Source: Chloroflexota bacterium (GTDB lineage Bacteria; Chloroflexota; Dormibacteria; Dormibacterales; Dormibacteraceae). Taken from it: DNA of 64,000 nucleotides. The notes beneath the pieces were generated by a model. The model did not search any database, was not told the origin of the DNA, and saw nothing but the letters and a program-made list of their open reading frames with translations. The DNA lies in contig VBEG01000038.1 in the NCBI GenBank assembly GCA_005882115.1, positions 1 through 64,000 of the forward strand, given 5' to 3'. The position numbers and the translations under genes were made by a program. Numbering within the stretch: the stretch's first letter is position 1; each line of letters starts with the position of its first letter. Positions 1-8,294 of the stretch are shown in pieces.

Positions 1-1
1 G

Positions 2-418
2 TCGCCATTGATCTCCGACTATGAGCGCGCCGACCGGTTCCTCAACGTCGATCTGGGGCCGTCGCTGGTCGAGACGAATCAAGCCCTGCCCGGGGTCACC
101 TCGAAGTGCACCTCGAGCCTGCCGCCCCCCTGCAAGGACGCTCTGATCGTGCTCAACAAGGCGATGATCGACGTGGACAGTGCGATCCAGAACAACCAGC
201 GCGACATTCCAGTGTGCATCGGACGTCCCGTCCAGCAGTTCAAGGACGACTGGACCGGGATGGAGCAAGGCGTCTCGCAGGCGATCAGCGGCTTCAACGA
301 GAGCAACAGGACGCTGATCATCGAGGGGCTGCAGCATTTCGTGGCGATTGCCAAGTACATGAAGCCAGACGTCGATCGCATCAACAAGGCCCAGCAGACC
401 TGCGCCAAAACGGTCTGA
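2..418 (+). CDS. 3' part of an unrecognised protein (truncated by window edge)
   Basis: The frame is open from the first full codon of the window, so only the last ~138 residues are visible and the TTG at position 8 is probably internal. The visible part carries a Cys-Pro-rich stretch (KCTSSLPPPC) and two further cysteines (VCIG, QTC). Four cysteines could suit an exported, disulfide-bonded domain. The rest looks helical and charged. I do not recognise a family. It is separated from ftsA by ~127 bp that contain promoter-like boxes, so it is probably not part of the division operon. Confidence 0.6.
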   Translation, partial: SPLISDYERADRFLNVDLGPSLVETNQALPGVTSKCTSSLPPPCKDALIVLNKAMIDVDSAIQNNQRDIPVCIGRPVQQFKDDWTGMEQGVSQAISGFNESNRTLIIEGLQHFVAIAKYMKPDVDRINKAQQTCAKTV

Positions 419-486
419 ACCACAAGCGCTAGATCCGGCCAGGGGCCAACACACAAAATCTAGCCCCGCAACGCGACGAGAGCCGA

Positions 487-513
487 TATAATCCCGGCAA
501 CCCGCCCTAACAT
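487..513 (+). promoter_or_regulatory. Putative ftsA promoter region (two -10-like boxes)
   Basis: A consensus TATAAT (487-492) and a second TAACAT (508-513) lie upstream of the AGGAGG at 525-530 that precedes ftsA. No convincing -35 box is seen. TAACAT-type boxes recur before other genes in this window, which supports reading them as sigma-A -10 elements. Confidence 0.45.
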
Positions 514-545
514 CCCCACGTTCCAGGAGGCGTTTCAGCACAGTT

Positions 546-1778
546 TTGTCGCGGCGGAAGAAAACCGTCGGTCTCGACCTTGGCACCAGCCGGGTCGCGG
601 TGGTCATCGCGGAATCTGACGAGCCGGGGGCTCCCGTAAGCATCCTCGGCGTGGGCGAGAGTCCGTCCGACGGCCTGCGCAAAGGCGTGGTCGTCAACCT
701 CGAGAAAACCATTGCCTCGATCCTGGCTGCGACCGTGGCCGCGGAGCGCATGGCCGGGCAGCGGATCGAGTCGGTCGTCGTGAACGTCGGCGGCACCAAC
801 CTCTGGAGCCAGAACTCGACGGGCGTTGTCGCCGTCGCGCATCCCGACCACGAGATCGGCGAAGACGACGTCCACCGCGTGGTCGAGGCGAGTCGCGCCG
901 TCAGCATCGCGTCGGACCGCCAGGTCATCCACGTCATCCCCCGCGCCTACACCGTTGACGGGCAGGACGGCGTGAGGGACGCGGTCGGCATGACTGGTCA
1001 CCGGCTCGAGGTCGAGACCAACATCATCACCGGCGCCCAGACGGCGATCCAGAACGTCATCAAATGCGTCCATGGCGCCGGGTTCGACGTCGAAGACGTG
1101 GTGTGCGCGGGCCTCGCTGCCGGCGAGGGTGTGCTGACTCCGCAGGAGATCGAGCTCGGCGTATGTCTCGTCGAGATCGGTGCGGGGACCACCAACGTGG
1201 TCGTCTACAACGAAGGATCGGCCCGTCACGTCGCGGTGCTGCCGGTCGGCGGCAACCACGTGACAAGCGACATCGCGATCGGTCTGCGGACGACGCTCGA
1301 CGAGGCGGAGAACCTCAAGCTCAACTACGGTCACGCCCTGCCGGAGGTGATCGACCATGCAGAGAAGGTCGAGGTTCGCCAGGTCGGCGGCGATCGCATC
1401 CAGGCGCTGCCCCGCCGATTCCTGGCGGAGATCATCGGACCCCGGATGGTGGAGATCTTCCAGATGGCGCGCGAGGAAGTGCGCAAGACCGGGTTCGACC
1501 AGCTCCTGCCGGCGGGCGTCGTTGTCGCGGGAGGCGGCTCGAGATTGATGGGCACCATGGACGCGGCGCAGATGGTCTTCAACACCTCGGCGCGTCTCGG
1601 ACAGCCAATCGGTCTCGCCGGGCTCGCCGACAAAGCACATGGACCGTCGTTCGCCGTCTCGGGTGGGCTGGTCAAGTGGGGAGCGCACGCGCGCGCCCCC
1701 TACGGCACCGCGCGCCAGCCGGCCACTTTCGGCAACACGTATCAAAAAACAGTGAGGTGGCTGCGCGATTTTTTCTAG
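546..1778 (+). CDS. ftsA: Cell division protein FtsA
   Basis: Actin-fold ATPase that anchors FtsZ filaments to the membrane and recruits the divisome. The N-terminus has the phosphate-1 motif (GLDLGTSR), followed by the SHS2-bearing 1C region; the second phosphate loop (EIGAGTTNV) and the adenosine loop (VVAGGGSRLMG) are in order. The last residues (TVRWLRDFF) form a short amphipathic helix typical of the FtsA membrane-targeting tail. Length of 410 aa is normal. The start is a TTG, as no ATG or GTG fits; the AGGAGG lies 15 nt upstream, a rather long spacing. It is followed closely by ftsZ, the usual partner order. Confidence 0.96.
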   Translation: MSRRKKTVGLDLGTSRVAVVIAESDEPGAPVSILGVGESPSDGLRKGVVVNLEKTIASILAATVAAERMAGQRIESVVVNVGGTNLWSQNSTGVVAVAHPDHEIGEDDVHRVVEASRAVSIASDRQVIHVIPRAYTVDGQDGVRDAVGMTGHRLEVETNIITGAQTAIQNVIKCVHGAGFDVEDVVCAGLAAGEGVLTPQEIELGVCLVEIGAGTTNVVVYNEGSARHVAVLPVGGNHVTSDIAIGLRTTLDEAENLKLNYGHALPEVIDHAEKVEVRQVGGDRIQALPRRFLAEIIGPRMVEIFQMAREEVRKTGFDQLLPAGVVVAGGGSRLMGTMDAAQMVFNTSARLGQPIGLAGLADKAHGPSFAVSGGLVKWGAHARAPYGTARQPATFGNTYQKTVRWLRDFF

Positions 1779-1848
1779 AGAACACACCAAAAACCAGCTT
1801 GAGCTCGCCATGGCAAAAGCAAATTCGAAGGAGGATCACCTGATCGTC

Positions 1849-2913
1849 ATGACGAAAGAAAGCGAGTTGCACGAGGGGCGAGCGCGGATCAAAGTCGTCG
1901 GCTGCGGTGGCGGCGGCGGCAATGCCGTCAATCGCATGATCTCAAAGGCGCTGAAGGTCCAGTTCATCGCGGTCAACACGGACAAGCAGGCGCTCGAGCG
2001 CTGCCAGGCCGATGTCAAAGTTCAGATCGGCAACAAGGTCACACGCGGCCTCGGCGCCGGCGGTGACTGGACGCGCGGCCGCGACGCCGCGGACGAGAGC
2101 CGAACGGAACTGGGTGCGGTCGTCCAGGACTCCGATATGGTGTTCATCACCGCGGGCATGGGCGGTGGCACGGGCACCGGGTCGGCTTCCATCGTGGCCG
2201 AGATGGCCAAGGAAGCGGGCGCGCTGACCATCGGCGTGGTCACGCGGCCGTTCGGATTCGAGGGCCGCATCCGCAACGACACCGCCGAGGAGGGCATCAA
2301 GGCCCTGCGCGGCCAGGTCGATGCGCTGATCGTCATCCCCAACGACAGGCTGGCGCAGGTCGCCAGCTCGAAGACCACGCTCGAGGAAGCCTTCCGGATG
2401 GCCGACGATGTGCTGCGCCAGGGCGTGCAGGGCATCTCCGACCTGGTCACCCAGCCCGGCGTGATCAACCTCGACTTCGCCGACGTGAAGGCGATCATGG
2501 AGAACGCGGGTGAGGCGCTGATGGGCATCGGCCACGGGGCCGGCGACTCGCGCGCCGAGGACGCCGCGAAGCAGGCGGTTTCCAGCCCGTTGCTCGAGAC
2601 GTCCATCGACGGCGCCAAGGGCATCCTGTTCAACATCACAGCCGGCAAAGACATCACGCTGCAGGAAGTCCAGAAGGCGGCGGAGATCGTCCGCGCGGCG
2701 GCCGACCCCGGCGCCAACATCATCTTCGGCGTCGTCCGCGACGACACCATGGCGGGCGAGATCAAGATCACCGTCATCGCCACCGGCTTCGGCGGCAAGA
2801 CCCAGCAGGAAGCAAGGCAGGAGACGGCGCGTCGTACGATCGATCGGCCCGAGCTTGGTCTCGAAGAGCTCGGCGACATCAACATCCCCGCGTTTTTGCG
2901 GAACCGGATGTAG
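1849..2913 (+). CDS. ftsZ: Cell division protein FtsZ
   Basis: Tubulin-like GTPase that forms the Z-ring. The glycine-rich T1 loop (GCGGGGGNAVNRM), the tubulin signature (GGGTGTGS), T5/T6 (VVTRPFGFEG), the T7 catalytic loop (NLDFADVK) and the C-terminal FtsA/SepF-binding peptide (DINIPAFLRNR) are all present. The linker is very short, which explains the modest length (354 aa). I prefer the ATG at 1849 because AAGGAGG sits 14 nt upstream and it leaves the usual short N-terminus; the ORF track's ATG at 1810 has no ribosome binding site but cannot be excluded. The T3 loop is unusual (GAGGDWTRG where GAGANPE is typical). Confidence 0.96.
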   Translation: MTKESELHEGRARIKVVGCGGGGGNAVNRMISKALKVQFIAVNTDKQALERCQADVKVQIGNKVTRGLGAGGDWTRGRDAADESRTELGAVVQDSDMVFITAGMGGGTGTGSASIVAEMAKEAGALTIGVVTRPFGFEGRIRNDTAEEGIKALRGQVDALIVIPNDRLAQVASSKTTLEEAFRMADDVLRQGVQGISDLVTQPGVINLDFADVKAIMENAGEALMGIGHGAGDSRAEDAAKQAVSSPLLETSIDGAKGILFNITAGKDITLQEVQKAAEIVRAAADPGANIIFGVVRDDTMAGEIKITVIATGFGGKTQQEARQETARRTIDRPELGLEELGDINIPAFLRNRM

Positions 2914-2931
2914 TCACCCAAGGAGATTTGG

Positions 2932-3393
2932 TTGCGCTGTCCGTACTGCGGTCACCACGACCTGAAGGTGGTCGACTCCCGCGACTCGGAGGTCGGGGAG
3001 GCGATTCGCCGGAGGCGCGAGTGCCTGCAGTGTGGGCAGCGCTTCACCACTTACGAGCGGATTGAGACCGTCCCGTTCTTCGTCACGAAGAAGGACGGGC
3101 GGCGGGAGGACTTCGACCCCCAGAAGCTTTTCACGGGCCTGAAGAAGGCGACAGAGAAGCGAGACATCTCGCCGGAGCGTCTGCGCGCCATCGTCGACGA
3201 CATCGAAGCGGAATTGCGACGCTCGGGCCGGGTCGAGATCCCGAGCGGCGAGATCGGCGAGATGGTGATGGTGCGGCTTCGCGACCTGGACGAGGTCGCC
3301 TATATCCGCTTCGCCTCTGTTTACCGTGAATTCATGGACCTCCAGCAGGTCAAACGAGAGATCGAACAGGTACTCAGCTCCAGACGTTCGTAA
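2932..3393 (+). CDS. nrdR: Transcriptional repressor NrdR
   Basis: Zinc-ribbon/ATP-cone repressor of ribonucleotide reductase genes. The N-terminus has the four-Cys zinc ribbon (CPYCG ... CLQCGQRF) and the residues after ~45 form the ATP-cone that senses dATP/ATP. Length of 153 aa matches the family. The start is TTG with AAGGAG 6 nt upstream. No NrdR box pair or class I/II ribonucleotide reductase gene is seen here, so its targets lie elsewhere. It sits between ftsZ and pgeF, forming part of the division/housekeeping run. Confidence 0.96.
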   Translation: MRCPYCGHHDLKVVDSRDSEVGEAIRRRRECLQCGQRFTTYERIETVPFFVTKKDGRREDFDPQKLFTGLKKATEKRDISPERLRAIVDDIEAELRRSGRVEIPSGEIGEMVMVRLRDLDEVAYIRFASVYREFMDLQQVKREIEQVLSSRRS

Positions 3394-3403
3394 CCTTCAC
3401 AGC

Positions 3404-4111
3404 GTGAAGACGATCCCGGCGGCCCTTCATGTGCCCGAGCTTGCCGACGAACCGGGCCTCATCCACGGCTTCTCGACCACGCTCCTGGGATCGGTTGGCC
3501 TGACACATGCGGCTGACAAGGAGCCGGTGCTGGCAGCGCGCCGGACCTTCATGCAGGTCATGCAGGTCGAAGATCGAGCCCTGACCACCGCCGGCGCCGT
3601 CCATGGCAAGGCGGTCGCGCGGATCGAGGACCCCCGATCAATCGTCAACGGCGTCGATGCGATGGTCACCGACCGCCGCAACGTCGTGCTGTTCACCACG
3701 CACGCTGATTGCTACCCGATCGTGCTCTGGGACCTCGACAAGAAGGCGGCGGGACTGGTCCACGCCGGTTGGCGCGGAACACAGGCCGGCGTCGCGACCG
3801 CGGCGGTCGAATGCATGCGCGACGCGTACGGCTGCGAGCACATAGTCGCTGGGATCGGACCCGGTATCTGCGCCCGCTGCTATGAGGTCGGTCCGGAGTT
3901 CGAGTCGAGGTTCGAGTCGCGATTCTTGCGGCAGGGCGCAGGCGACAGGCTGCTCCTGGACCTCGTGGCGGCGAACCGTGCTCAGCTCGAAGACGCCGGC
4001 GTCGGGGCGGTTTACCACATCGGTATCTGCACGAAAGAGAGCTACCTGTTTCCCTCGCACCGCCGCCACCCCGACGGCAAGCGATTCGGTGCGATCGTCG
4101 CTTTGCGGTGA
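3404..4111 (+). CDS. pgeF: Purine nucleoside phosphorylase / laccase-domain protein (YfiH/PgeF family)
   Basis: DUF152 family protein; members are reported to act on purine nucleosides and to edit peptidoglycan precursors. The zinc-site residues are visible as His in AVHGKAV, Cys in THADCYPI and His in VHAGWRG. The ORF track starts at 3326, inside nrdR, but homology begins near the GTG at 3404 (SVKTIPAAL...), which I choose. A TAACCT box lies 7 nt before this GTG, overlapping the nrdR stop codon, so a leaderless internal transcript is possible. The 3' end overlaps yggS by 4 nt (GTGA). Confidence 0.88.
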   Translation: MKTIPAALHVPELADEPGLIHGFSTTLLGSVGLTHAADKEPVLAARRTFMQVMQVEDRALTTAGAVHGKAVARIEDPRSIVNGVDAMVTDRRNVVLFTTHADCYPIVLWDLDKKAAGLVHAGWRGTQAGVATAAVECMRDAYGCEHIVAGIGPGICARCYEVGPEFESRFESRFLRQGAGDRLLLDLVAANRAQLEDAGVGAVYHIGICTKESYLFPSHRRHPDGKRFGAIVALR

Positions 4112-4749
4112 CGATCGAAGAGAATCTCCGGACGGTCCGCCAGCGTATCGAGCGCGCGGGCGGTAACCCCAGCGAGATCAAGATCGTCGCCGTGACCAAG
4201 GGCTTTGGTCCCGAGGTTTGCCGTCAGGCCATCGCAACCGGCCTGAAGACCCTTGGTGAGAACCGCGTTCAAGAGGCGCTTCAGAAGATGGATGCCGTTG
4301 ACGGCGCGGAGTGGCATCTCCTCGGCCACCTCCAGACCAACAAAGTGCGCCACGCCGCGGGCCGGTTCACATTGATCCAGTCGGTCGACTCGAGCCGCAT
4401 CGCCGAGGCGATCGCGGCCATCGACGCGGCGCAGCCCGTGCTGGTCGAGGTCAACGTCGCGCACGAGACCCAGAAGACAGGGGTGGATCCCACCAGGGCG
4501 GCTTCCATGATCGACGAGGTGGCGGAGATGCTCGACCTGAGGGGGCTCATGGCGATGGGCCCGACCAGCGGAGATCCAACGACGGCGTTTACGGAGCTGC
4601 GCACCTTGCGTGACGACGCTGAGCAGCGCCTGGGAAAGGCGCTCCCTATCCTTTCTATGGGTATGAGCGGAGACTTCGAGGCAGCGGTGAAGGCGGGCAG
4701 CACGATGTTGCGGCTTGGTGAAGCCCTTTTCGGTCCGCGGCCGGCCTGA
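4108..4749 (+). CDS. PLP homeostasis protein YggS/PROSC
   Basis: Single-domain alanine-racemase-fold protein that binds pyridoxal phosphate and keeps PLP and amino-acid pools balanced. The PLP lysine lies in KIVAVTKGF near residue 28, the ENRVQE motif follows, and the C-terminal phosphate-binding LSMGMSGDFEAAV is intact. 213 aa is slightly short but complete. Start GTG overlaps the pgeF stop (GTGA). The neighbouring yggT is a classic partner downstream of yggS in many phyla. Confidence 0.94.
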   Translation: MTIEENLRTVRQRIERAGGNPSEIKIVAVTKGFGPEVCRQAIATGLKTLGENRVQEALQKMDAVDGAEWHLLGHLQTNKVRHAAGRFTLIQSVDSSRIAEAIAAIDAAQPVLVEVNVAHETQKTGVDPTRAASMIDEVAEMLDLRGLMAMGPTSGDPTTAFTELRTLRDDAEQRLGKALPILSMGMSGDFEAAVKAGSTMLRLGEALFGPRPA

Positions 4750-5000
4750 TGGGCATTGTCGCGGCGCTCCTGATCAACCTGCTCTACGCGTTCATCATCG
4801 TGATGTTCGTGCGGATCATCTTTTCGTGGATCAGCCCTTACCCGACCAACGCCGTCACACGCCTTGCGTATCGGCTTACCGAGCCGGTCCTGGCTCCCAT
4901 CCGGCGGTGGCTGCCGCCGATGTCGGGCTTCGACTTCTCGCCCATGGTCGTCATGCTCGGCGCCTACCTTCTGATCTCGATCCTGAGAAACATCGCCTGA
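4749..5000 (+). CDS. YggT family membrane protein
   Basis: Small integral membrane protein with two hydrophobic segments. It carries the conserved Ser-Pro-Tyr-Pro patch after the first segment (SWISPYPTN) and the Leu-Ala-Pro-Ile-Arg motif (EPVLAPIRRW). Half-length (83 aa) members of this family are common. Function is not firmly known; links to cell division, osmotic response and septum placement have been proposed for neighbours of ftsZ. Its ATG overlaps the yggS stop (TGATG). Confidence 0.9.
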   Translation: MGIVAALLINLLYAFIIVMFVRIIFSWISPYPTNAVTRLAYRLTEPVLAPIRRWLPPMSGFDFSPMVVMLGAYLLISILRNIA

Positions 5001-5004
5001 CCTG

Positions 5005-7845
5005 ATGTTCGAAAAGGTCGAGCAAAGGGTCAGCTTCCCTGACCTGGAAAAACAGCTAATGGCGCGCTGGAAGGAGGAAGAGACCTTCCAGAGATCGCTC
5101 GACATGAGGCAGGGCCAAAAGCGGTTCGTCTTCTACGAGGGCCCGCCGACGGCCAACGGAAAACCGGCCACCCACCACATCCTCGCGCGTGCGTTCAAAG
5201 ACCTCTTCGGCCGCTACAAGACGATGAAGGGCTTCTACGTGGAACGCAAGGCGGGATGGGACACACACGGCCTACCCGTCGAGATCGAGGTCGAGAAGAA
5301 GCTGAATATCTCGGGCAAGTTCGAGATCGAGAACGAAATCGGAGTCGAGAAGTTCAACGAGCTCTGCCGGCAGAGCGTCTACGAGTACGTCGAGGACTGG
5401 AGGGTCTTCAGCGAGCGGATGGCGTTCTGGCAGGACTACGACAACGCCTACTGGACGCTCACGTCCGACTACATCCAGTCGGTCTGGTGGGCGCTCAGCG
5501 AGATGTGGAAGCAGGAGCTGATCTACAAGGGCTTTCGGGTGGCGCCCTACTGCACGCGCTGCGCCACGCCGCTTTCGAGCCACGAGCTTGCGCAGGGCTA
5601 CCGCGACAACGTGCCCGATCCGAGCGTCTACATCCGGTTCCGCTTGAAAAAGGATCCCAGCACCTCGATCCTTGCCTGGACGACGACCCCGTGGACGCTC
5701 CCCGGCAACGTCGCGCTCGCGGTCGACAACGACATCGACTACATCAAGGTCAAAGAAGGCGACGAGTACCTGATCGTGGCCGAGGCTCTGTTGACCTTGC
5801 TCAAGGAGTCGCCCGAGGTCGTCGAGCGGATGAAGGGTCGGGACCTGGTCGGCCTCGAGTACGAGCCTCTCTACCCATACTCAGTACCCGAAGAAGGACG
5901 CGCCCACTACGTGGTCGACGCGGACTTCGTCTCGACGGACGAAGGAACCGGGGTCGTGCACACATCGGCCCTCTATGGCGTCGACGACTTGCGCCTCTGC
6001 CAGGAAAAGGGCATCCCGTTCAAGCACACCGTCGGCCTCGATGGGAAGTTCCTGCCTTACGTCGAGAAGTTCGCCGGTCTTCACGTCAAGGAAGCCGACC
6101 CGCTCATCACCGACGACCTCAAGGAGCGAGGGCTCCTCTACAAGGCGGAGACCATCCTGCACACCTATCCGTTCTGCTGGCGCTGTGGCACTCCACTGAT
6201 CTACTACGCGCTGGATGCTTGGTACATCCGGACTACCGCGCGGCGCGAGGAACTGATCGCCAACAACAACGCGACCAACTGGGTGCCCGAGCACATCAAG
6301 ACGGGTCGCATGGGTGACTGGCTCAAGAACAACATCGACTGGCAGTTCTCCCGCAGCCGCTTCTGGGGCACGCCGGTGCCGATCTGGATTTGCGAAGGCT
6401 GCGATGCCCAGCGCATCGTCAGCTCCGCCGCGGAGCTTGGCCTGAAGGAAGACGCCGACCTCCACCGACCGTACATCGACGCGGTCACCCTTCCTTGCGA
6501 CAAATGCGGCGGCGTGATGCGCCGTGTGCCGGAAGTCGTGGATACCTGGTTCGACTCGGGCTCGATGCCGTTCGCCCAGCGCGGCTATCCACGCGATGGC
6601 AAGGAGCTCTTCGAGGAAACGTTCCCGGCCGACTTCATCTCCGAGGCAGTCGACCAGACGCGCGGGTGGTTCTACACGTTGCTGGCGATCTCTACGCTGC
6701 TGTTCAAGCAGAACTCCTACCGCAACGTGATCTGTCTTGGCCACGTCGTCGACCCGAAGGGCAAGAAGGCTTCGAAATCGCGCGGCAACGTGCTCGACCC
6801 GAACTACCTCTTCGACACCTTTGGCTCGGACGCGGTGCGCTGGTACTTCTACACGTCGACGCAGGTGGGCGAGAACTACCGCACCGGCGACGCAGCGCTG
6901 CGCGAAACGGTGCAGCAGTTCTTCATCCCGCTGTGGAACTGCTACTCGTTCTTCGTCACCTACGCGCGGCTGGATGACTTCGACCCGGGAAAGCAACCGG
7001 TTCCGATCGGGGAGCGCCACGTGCTCGACCGCTGGCTGCTGTCGAAGCTCAGCGGTCTCGTGGCGGACGTCAACGTGGGCCTCGATGCATACGACGCCGT
7101 CGAGCCCGCGCGCCGCATCCAGCGCTTCGTCGACGACCTCTCGAACTGGTACATCCGACGGTCGCGGCGGCGGTTCTGGAAGTCGCAATCCGACCGCGAC
7201 AAGCTCTCCGCGTACCAGACGCTCTACGAAGCGCTGCGCACGGTGTCCGCGTTGATGGCGCCGTTCGCGCCGTTCGTGGCGGACGCGATCTACCGCAACC
7301 TGTCGTCGGACAGGTCGGTGCACCTGGTGGATTTTCCTCAGCTGGCCACGGCGCCCGACGCCCAGGTCGAGGCGGATATGTTGCGGGCTAGGCAGGCAGT
7401 CGAGGCCGGCCTTGCGGCGCGGGACGCCACGCGATTAAAGGTTCGGCAACCGCTCGCAGGGATCGCCCTGCCGGGCGACGATCTGCCGGAGGACATCGCT
7501 GGCATCGTCCGCGACGAGCTGAACGTGAAGCGCGTGACGTTTGGCGCGCCGCAGGTCGAGTTGGACACCGTGGTCACTGAGGAACTCAAGCTAGAGGGCC
7601 TTGCTCGTGAAGTGGTGCGGGTCATCCAGGATCGGCGGAAGAAGCTCGGTCTCAACGTCGAGGATCGCATCGAAACGCGCTACGACGCCGATGGAATGCT
7701 CGCTCGCGCGCTGCAGCGCCACGCCGACTACGTCAAGACAGAGACGCTGTCCGTCACACTCTCGCAAGGGCGCGACGACGGATTCGACGGCCAGCAGATG
7801 ATGATCGAGGGAGAACAGATCTGGATCGGACTCAAACGAAGCTGA
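5005..7845 (+). CDS. ileS: Isoleucyl-tRNA synthetase
   Basis: Class Ia synthetase that charges tRNA-Ile. The full 946 aa are present: Rossmann catalytic core, CP1 editing domain (WTTTPWTL), KMSKS-like loop (KKASKSRGN) and anticodon-binding domain. The HIGH box is replaced by ATHH (residues near 57-60), the same GxHH-like layout I know from mycobacterial enzymes, which points to the IleS2-like clade rather than the E. coli type. IleS2 enzymes are often mupirocin tolerant, which is only a family inference here. ATG is 4 nt after yggT. The stop overlaps the likely CTG start of lspA. Confidence 0.97.
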   Translation: MFEKVEQRVSFPDLEKQLMARWKEEETFQRSLDMRQGQKRFVFYEGPPTANGKPATHHILARAFKDLFGRYKTMKGFYVERKAGWDTHGLPVEIEVEKKLNISGKFEIENEIGVEKFNELCRQSVYEYVEDWRVFSERMAFWQDYDNAYWTLTSDYIQSVWWALSEMWKQELIYKGFRVAPYCTRCATPLSSHELAQGYRDNVPDPSVYIRFRLKKDPSTSILAWTTTPWTLPGNVALAVDNDIDYIKVKEGDEYLIVAEALLTLLKESPEVVERMKGRDLVGLEYEPLYPYSVPEEGRAHYVVDADFVSTDEGTGVVHTSALYGVDDLRLCQEKGIPFKHTVGLDGKFLPYVEKFAGLHVKEADPLITDDLKERGLLYKAETILHTYPFCWRCGTPLIYYALDAWYIRTTARREELIANNNATNWVPEHIKTGRMGDWLKNNIDWQFSRSRFWGTPVPIWICEGCDAQRIVSSAAELGLKEDADLHRPYIDAVTLPCDKCGGVMRRVPEVVDTWFDSGSMPFAQRGYPRDGKELFEETFPADFISEAVDQTRGWFYTLLAISTLLFKQNSYRNVICLGHVVDPKGKKASKSRGNVLDPNYLFDTFGSDAVRWYFYTSTQVGENYRTGDAALRETVQQFFIPLWNCYSFFVTYARLDDFDPGKQPVPIGERHVLDRWLLSKLSGLVADVNVGLDAYDAVEPARRIQRFVDDLSNWYIRRSRRRFWKSQSDRDKLSAYQTLYEALRTVSALMAPFAPFVADAIYRNLSSDRSVHLVDFPQLATAPDAQVEADMLRARQAVEAGLAARDATRLKVRQPLAGIALPGDDLPEDIAGIVRDELNVKRVTFGAPQVELDTVVTEELKLEGLAREVVRVIQDRRKKLGLNVEDRIETRYDADGMLARALQRHADYVKTETLSVTLSQGRDDGFDGQQMMIEGEQIWIGLKRS

Positions 7846-8294
7846 CCACCGCGCGGATCGTCTTCGTGCTCGTGACGGCCGCTGTCTTCATCGTGGATCG
7901 GGTGACCAAGAACCTGGTCGCGTCGCAGATCGAATACGGCAGCGAGGTCGCGATAGTCGACCATCTCGTCGGCATCACCAACCTTCGCAACTCAGGCGCG
8001 GCGTTCGGTTTCGCGCCGGCAGGCGCGGGCCTGTTTCTCATCGCATCGGTTCTCGTCGCCATCGGCCTTGCGGTCTACGTCCTACGCAATCCGGGCGACC
8101 AGTGGAGCTTCGGCGTGCTCGGGCTCATCATGGGCGGCACCGTCGGCAACGGGTTCGACCGCATCGTGCACGGCACGGTGACCGACTTCATCAACTTCCA
8201 CTTCTGGCCTGTCTTCAATCTCGCGGACTCGGCGATCACGGTCGGCGTCGTGCTGCTGATCGCCAGCTATCTGATACGAAGACCCACCAGCTGA
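7842..8294 (+). CDS. lspA: Lipoprotein signal peptidase (signal peptidase II)
   Basis: Membrane aspartic protease that cleaves signal peptides from lipid-modified prolipoproteins. Four hydrophobic segments and the family boxes are present: VDRVTKN, NSGAAFGF, GNGFDR (first catalytic Asp) and FNLADSAI (second). The ORF track starts at GTG 7866, but that shortens TM1. A CTG at 7842, overlapping the ileS stop as CTGA, gives the normal distance to the VDR box, so I choose it. The downstream gene shows the same CTGA junction. Confidence 0.9.
   Translation: MTTARIVFVLVTAAVFIVDRVTKNLVASQIEYGSEVAIVDHLVGITNLRNSGAAFGFAPAGAGLFLIASVLVAIGLAVYVLRNPGDQWSFGVLGLIMGGTVGNGFDRIVHGTVTDFINFHFWPVFNLADSAITVGVVLLIASYLIRRPTS

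Noticed and set aside
537-549. Shared 12-mer GCACAGTTTTGT near ftsA and at 17897
   Set aside because: Short match with different surroundings; likely chance at this window size.
507-1811. 434-aa minus-strand ORF across ftsA
   Set aside because: Shadow of ftsA: Asp/Arg/His-rich composition typical of the antisense frame of GC-rich genes, with no family motif.
5000-5010. T-box leader before ileS
   Set aside because: Only 4 nt separate yggT and ileS, leaving no room for a leader.
5881-7323. 480-aa minus-strand ORF inside ileS
   Set aside because: Antisense shadow of a well-supported gene; no motif, promoter or ribosome binding site.
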